This document shows, piece by piece, positions 23,449 to 24,201 of a stretch of 24,201 nucleotides of DNA. Source of the stretch: JAZDKP01 sp043802925. GTDB lineage: Bacteria; Fibrobacterota; OXYB2-FULL-49-7; JAEUSG01. How positions within the stretch are numbered: the first letter of the stretch is position 1; each line of letters starts with the position of its first letter. The stretch is from contig JAZDKP010000144.1 in NCBI GenBank assembly GCA_043802925.1, positions 1-24,201 on the forward strand, written 5' to 3'. The translations under genes and the position numbers were made by a program. Below the pieces are notes generated by a model. It was given only the letters and a program-made list of their open reading frames with translations, did not search any database and was not told where the DNA came from.

Positions 23449-23493
23449 CACCTCCCCCTGTCCCCCTCCCTCCCGCGACGGCAGAGAGGGGGC
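23446..23493 (+). repeat. GC-rich palindromic repeat, copy 3 (stop-anchored)
   Basis: Begins TAACACCTCCCCCTG with TAA as the stop of the FlgT-like gene (23446-23448). CCCCCTCCC (23462-23470) pairs with GAGAGGGGG (23484-23492) with one mismatch. The sequence between the arms differs from the other copies. Confidence 0.7.
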
Positions 23494-23514
23494 GACATGA
23501 CAAAGAAGTTTTAT

Positions 23515-23543
23515 AAACGCCGGCTGGAAACAGCCGGCGTTTT
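23515..23543 (+). terminator. Intrinsic terminator after the FlgT-like gene
   Basis: A perfect hairpin AAACGCCGGCTG / CAGCCGGCGTTT (12 bp) with a GAAA tetraloop is followed by further T residues (to 23543). The stem is A-rich on its 5' side, so it may also work in the opposite direction. It separates the envelope cluster from the transposase gene. Confidence 0.9.
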
Positions 23544-23579
23544 GCATATAATCTCGTCATTGAAGGGTCTATTCCTTCG

Positions 23580-24201
23580 ATGGCATTATTCCAGAACAAA
23601 TACCGGGTTGAATCCACGCGGTTTCCCTGGTGGGATTATTCTTGGCCGGGATTCTATTTCGTAACGATATGCACAACGAATCGAATTTATGAATTTGGTT
23701 CGATTGATCATGGCTGGATGCAATTATCGCCCGCAGGTCAAATTATCGATGAATACTGGCGGGCAATTCCAAAATTACGGGCGAATGTTGAATTAGATAT
23801 ATATGTCGTGATGCCGAACCATTTTCATGGGATATTGCGGATTTTGGAACCTGCGGGAATGTTAAATGAAAATCCGGGGAATAAAAATAAAATGGACGAC
23901 GGAAAAAACAGTTATATAAATGGCGCCGGTTTGATCGGATGGTGTCAGGACCGGTGGGGTATCGTAGAGACGCCCCGATGGGGCGTCTCTACGAAAACGA
24001 CCAAAACGACGGCGGTTTCACGGATCCCACCGGGAACGTCCCGACCCCGGGGCGGAACCAATCCGCAATGGAAATCCGGCGTATTAGGCGCCATCATTGG
24101 ACAATTCAAGGCCGCCACCACAAAAAAGATCCGACAATCCATAAATCACGAATTCCAATGGCAGCCGTGGTTTCATGATCGCATTATCCGCGATGAAAAT
24201 G
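23580..24201 (+). mobile_element. REP-associated (Y1/HUH) transposase gene, 3' end cut by window
   Basis: Open frame of 207 codons to the right edge; no stop is seen. Early blocks match the IS200-like/REP-associated tyrosine transposase family: NKYRVESTRFPWWDYSWPG, FYFVTICTTNR, FGSIDHGWMQLSPAG, WRAIPKL, then VELDIYVVMPNHFHGIL with the HUH metal pair His81/His83. The C-terminal part keeps GAIIGQFKAATTKKIR and WQPWFHDRIIRDEN. The nucleophilic tyrosine is not identifiable here and may lie past the edge or be lost. The middle (about residues 95-170) is poorly conserved and holds a palindrome at 23962-23994 translated in frame. Codon use is AT-richer (TTA, ATT, AAT) than in neighbours, suggesting transfer. 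A TATAAT at 23547-23552 may be its promoter; GAAGG/CCTTC flanks the ATG region as a small hairpin. Confidence 0.85.
23962..23994. repeat. 33-nt palindrome inside the transposase frame (REP-like)
   Basis: TCGTAGAGACGCCCC and its exact reverse complement GGGGCGTCTCTACGA are separated only by GAT, giving 15-bp arms. The element is 33 nt long, a multiple of three, and is read through in frame as V-E-T-P-R-W-G-V-S-T. Sequences of the GTAGAGACGC...GCGTCTCTAC type are familiar as dispersed REP-like repeats in bacteria with such transposases; copy number in this genome is unknown. Confidence 0.85.

Noticed and set aside
20243..23493. CRISPR-like array from the repeated GC-rich elements
   Set aside because: Only three copies spaced 1-2 kb apart by whole genes, repeats unequal in length and palindromic with no uniform spacers.

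Overview
The window reads as a chromosomal segment of a diderm (Gram-negative-type) bacterium with moderately high GC. LPS-type envelope genes (an LptC-like lipoprotein and an LpxL/HtrB-like acyltransferase), several lipoproteins and an outer-membrane beta-barrel protein show the outer membrane. The short sigma-70 factor, starting directly at region 1.2, resembles the primary sigma factor of the Bacteroidota/Chlorobi/Fibrobacterota (FCB) lineages. I would guess an FCB-type or neighbouring candidate phylum, Fibrobacterota-like, but this is inference and not firm.

Left edge (1-2042): the 3' part of an HtrA/DegP-type protease (+) converges on a tRNA-Leu(UAG) gene (-). Next come an intrinsic terminator and the sigma factor gene (-).

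Main minus-strand block (2043-12974): a probable ten-gene operon runs leftward from a candidate promoter at 10578-10607: yggS, yggT, divIVA, yggU, punA, ileS, dksA-like, a glutaminyl-cyclase-like M28 enzyme, an lpxL-like acyltransferase and lptC. Gaps are 1-35 bp and several genes overlap. The core order yggS-yggT-divIVA-ileS-dksA parallels the Bacillus ylmE-ylmG-divIVA-ileS-ylyA region. It joins cell division/growth, isoleucyl-tRNA charging, nucleoside salvage and LPS biogenesis. Upstream of it sits a three-gene run: a methyltransferase, a zinc-ribbon/Yip1 membrane protein broken by a frameshift at a C7 tract, and a CBM9-like protein.

Middle (13076-18296): a BatD-like membrane protein and a PHP-domain phosphoesterase (+) face a minus-strand group: an unknown lipoprotein, a pilin-like membrane protein, a bicupin and a membrane-anchored PilZ (c-di-GMP receptor) protein.

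Right part (18442-24201, +): a small HD-GYP-N-like protein overlaps an HDOD signalling gene. Three exported-protein genes follow: an LPP20 lipoprotein, an Ala/Pro-linker beta-barrel protein and a FlgT-like protein. Each of these three ends inside a GC-rich palindromic repeat whose first bases are the stop codon. A strong terminator then precedes a REP-associated (Y1/HUH) transposase gene cut by the window edge. That gene carries a 33-nt near-perfect palindrome in frame.

No CRISPR array, rRNA or prophage was seen, and no gene-free stretch exceeds 300 bases. The features most worth follow-up are the stop-codon-anchored repeats, the palindrome inside the transposase, the three-gene envelope cluster and the Bacillus-like operon order in a diderm.
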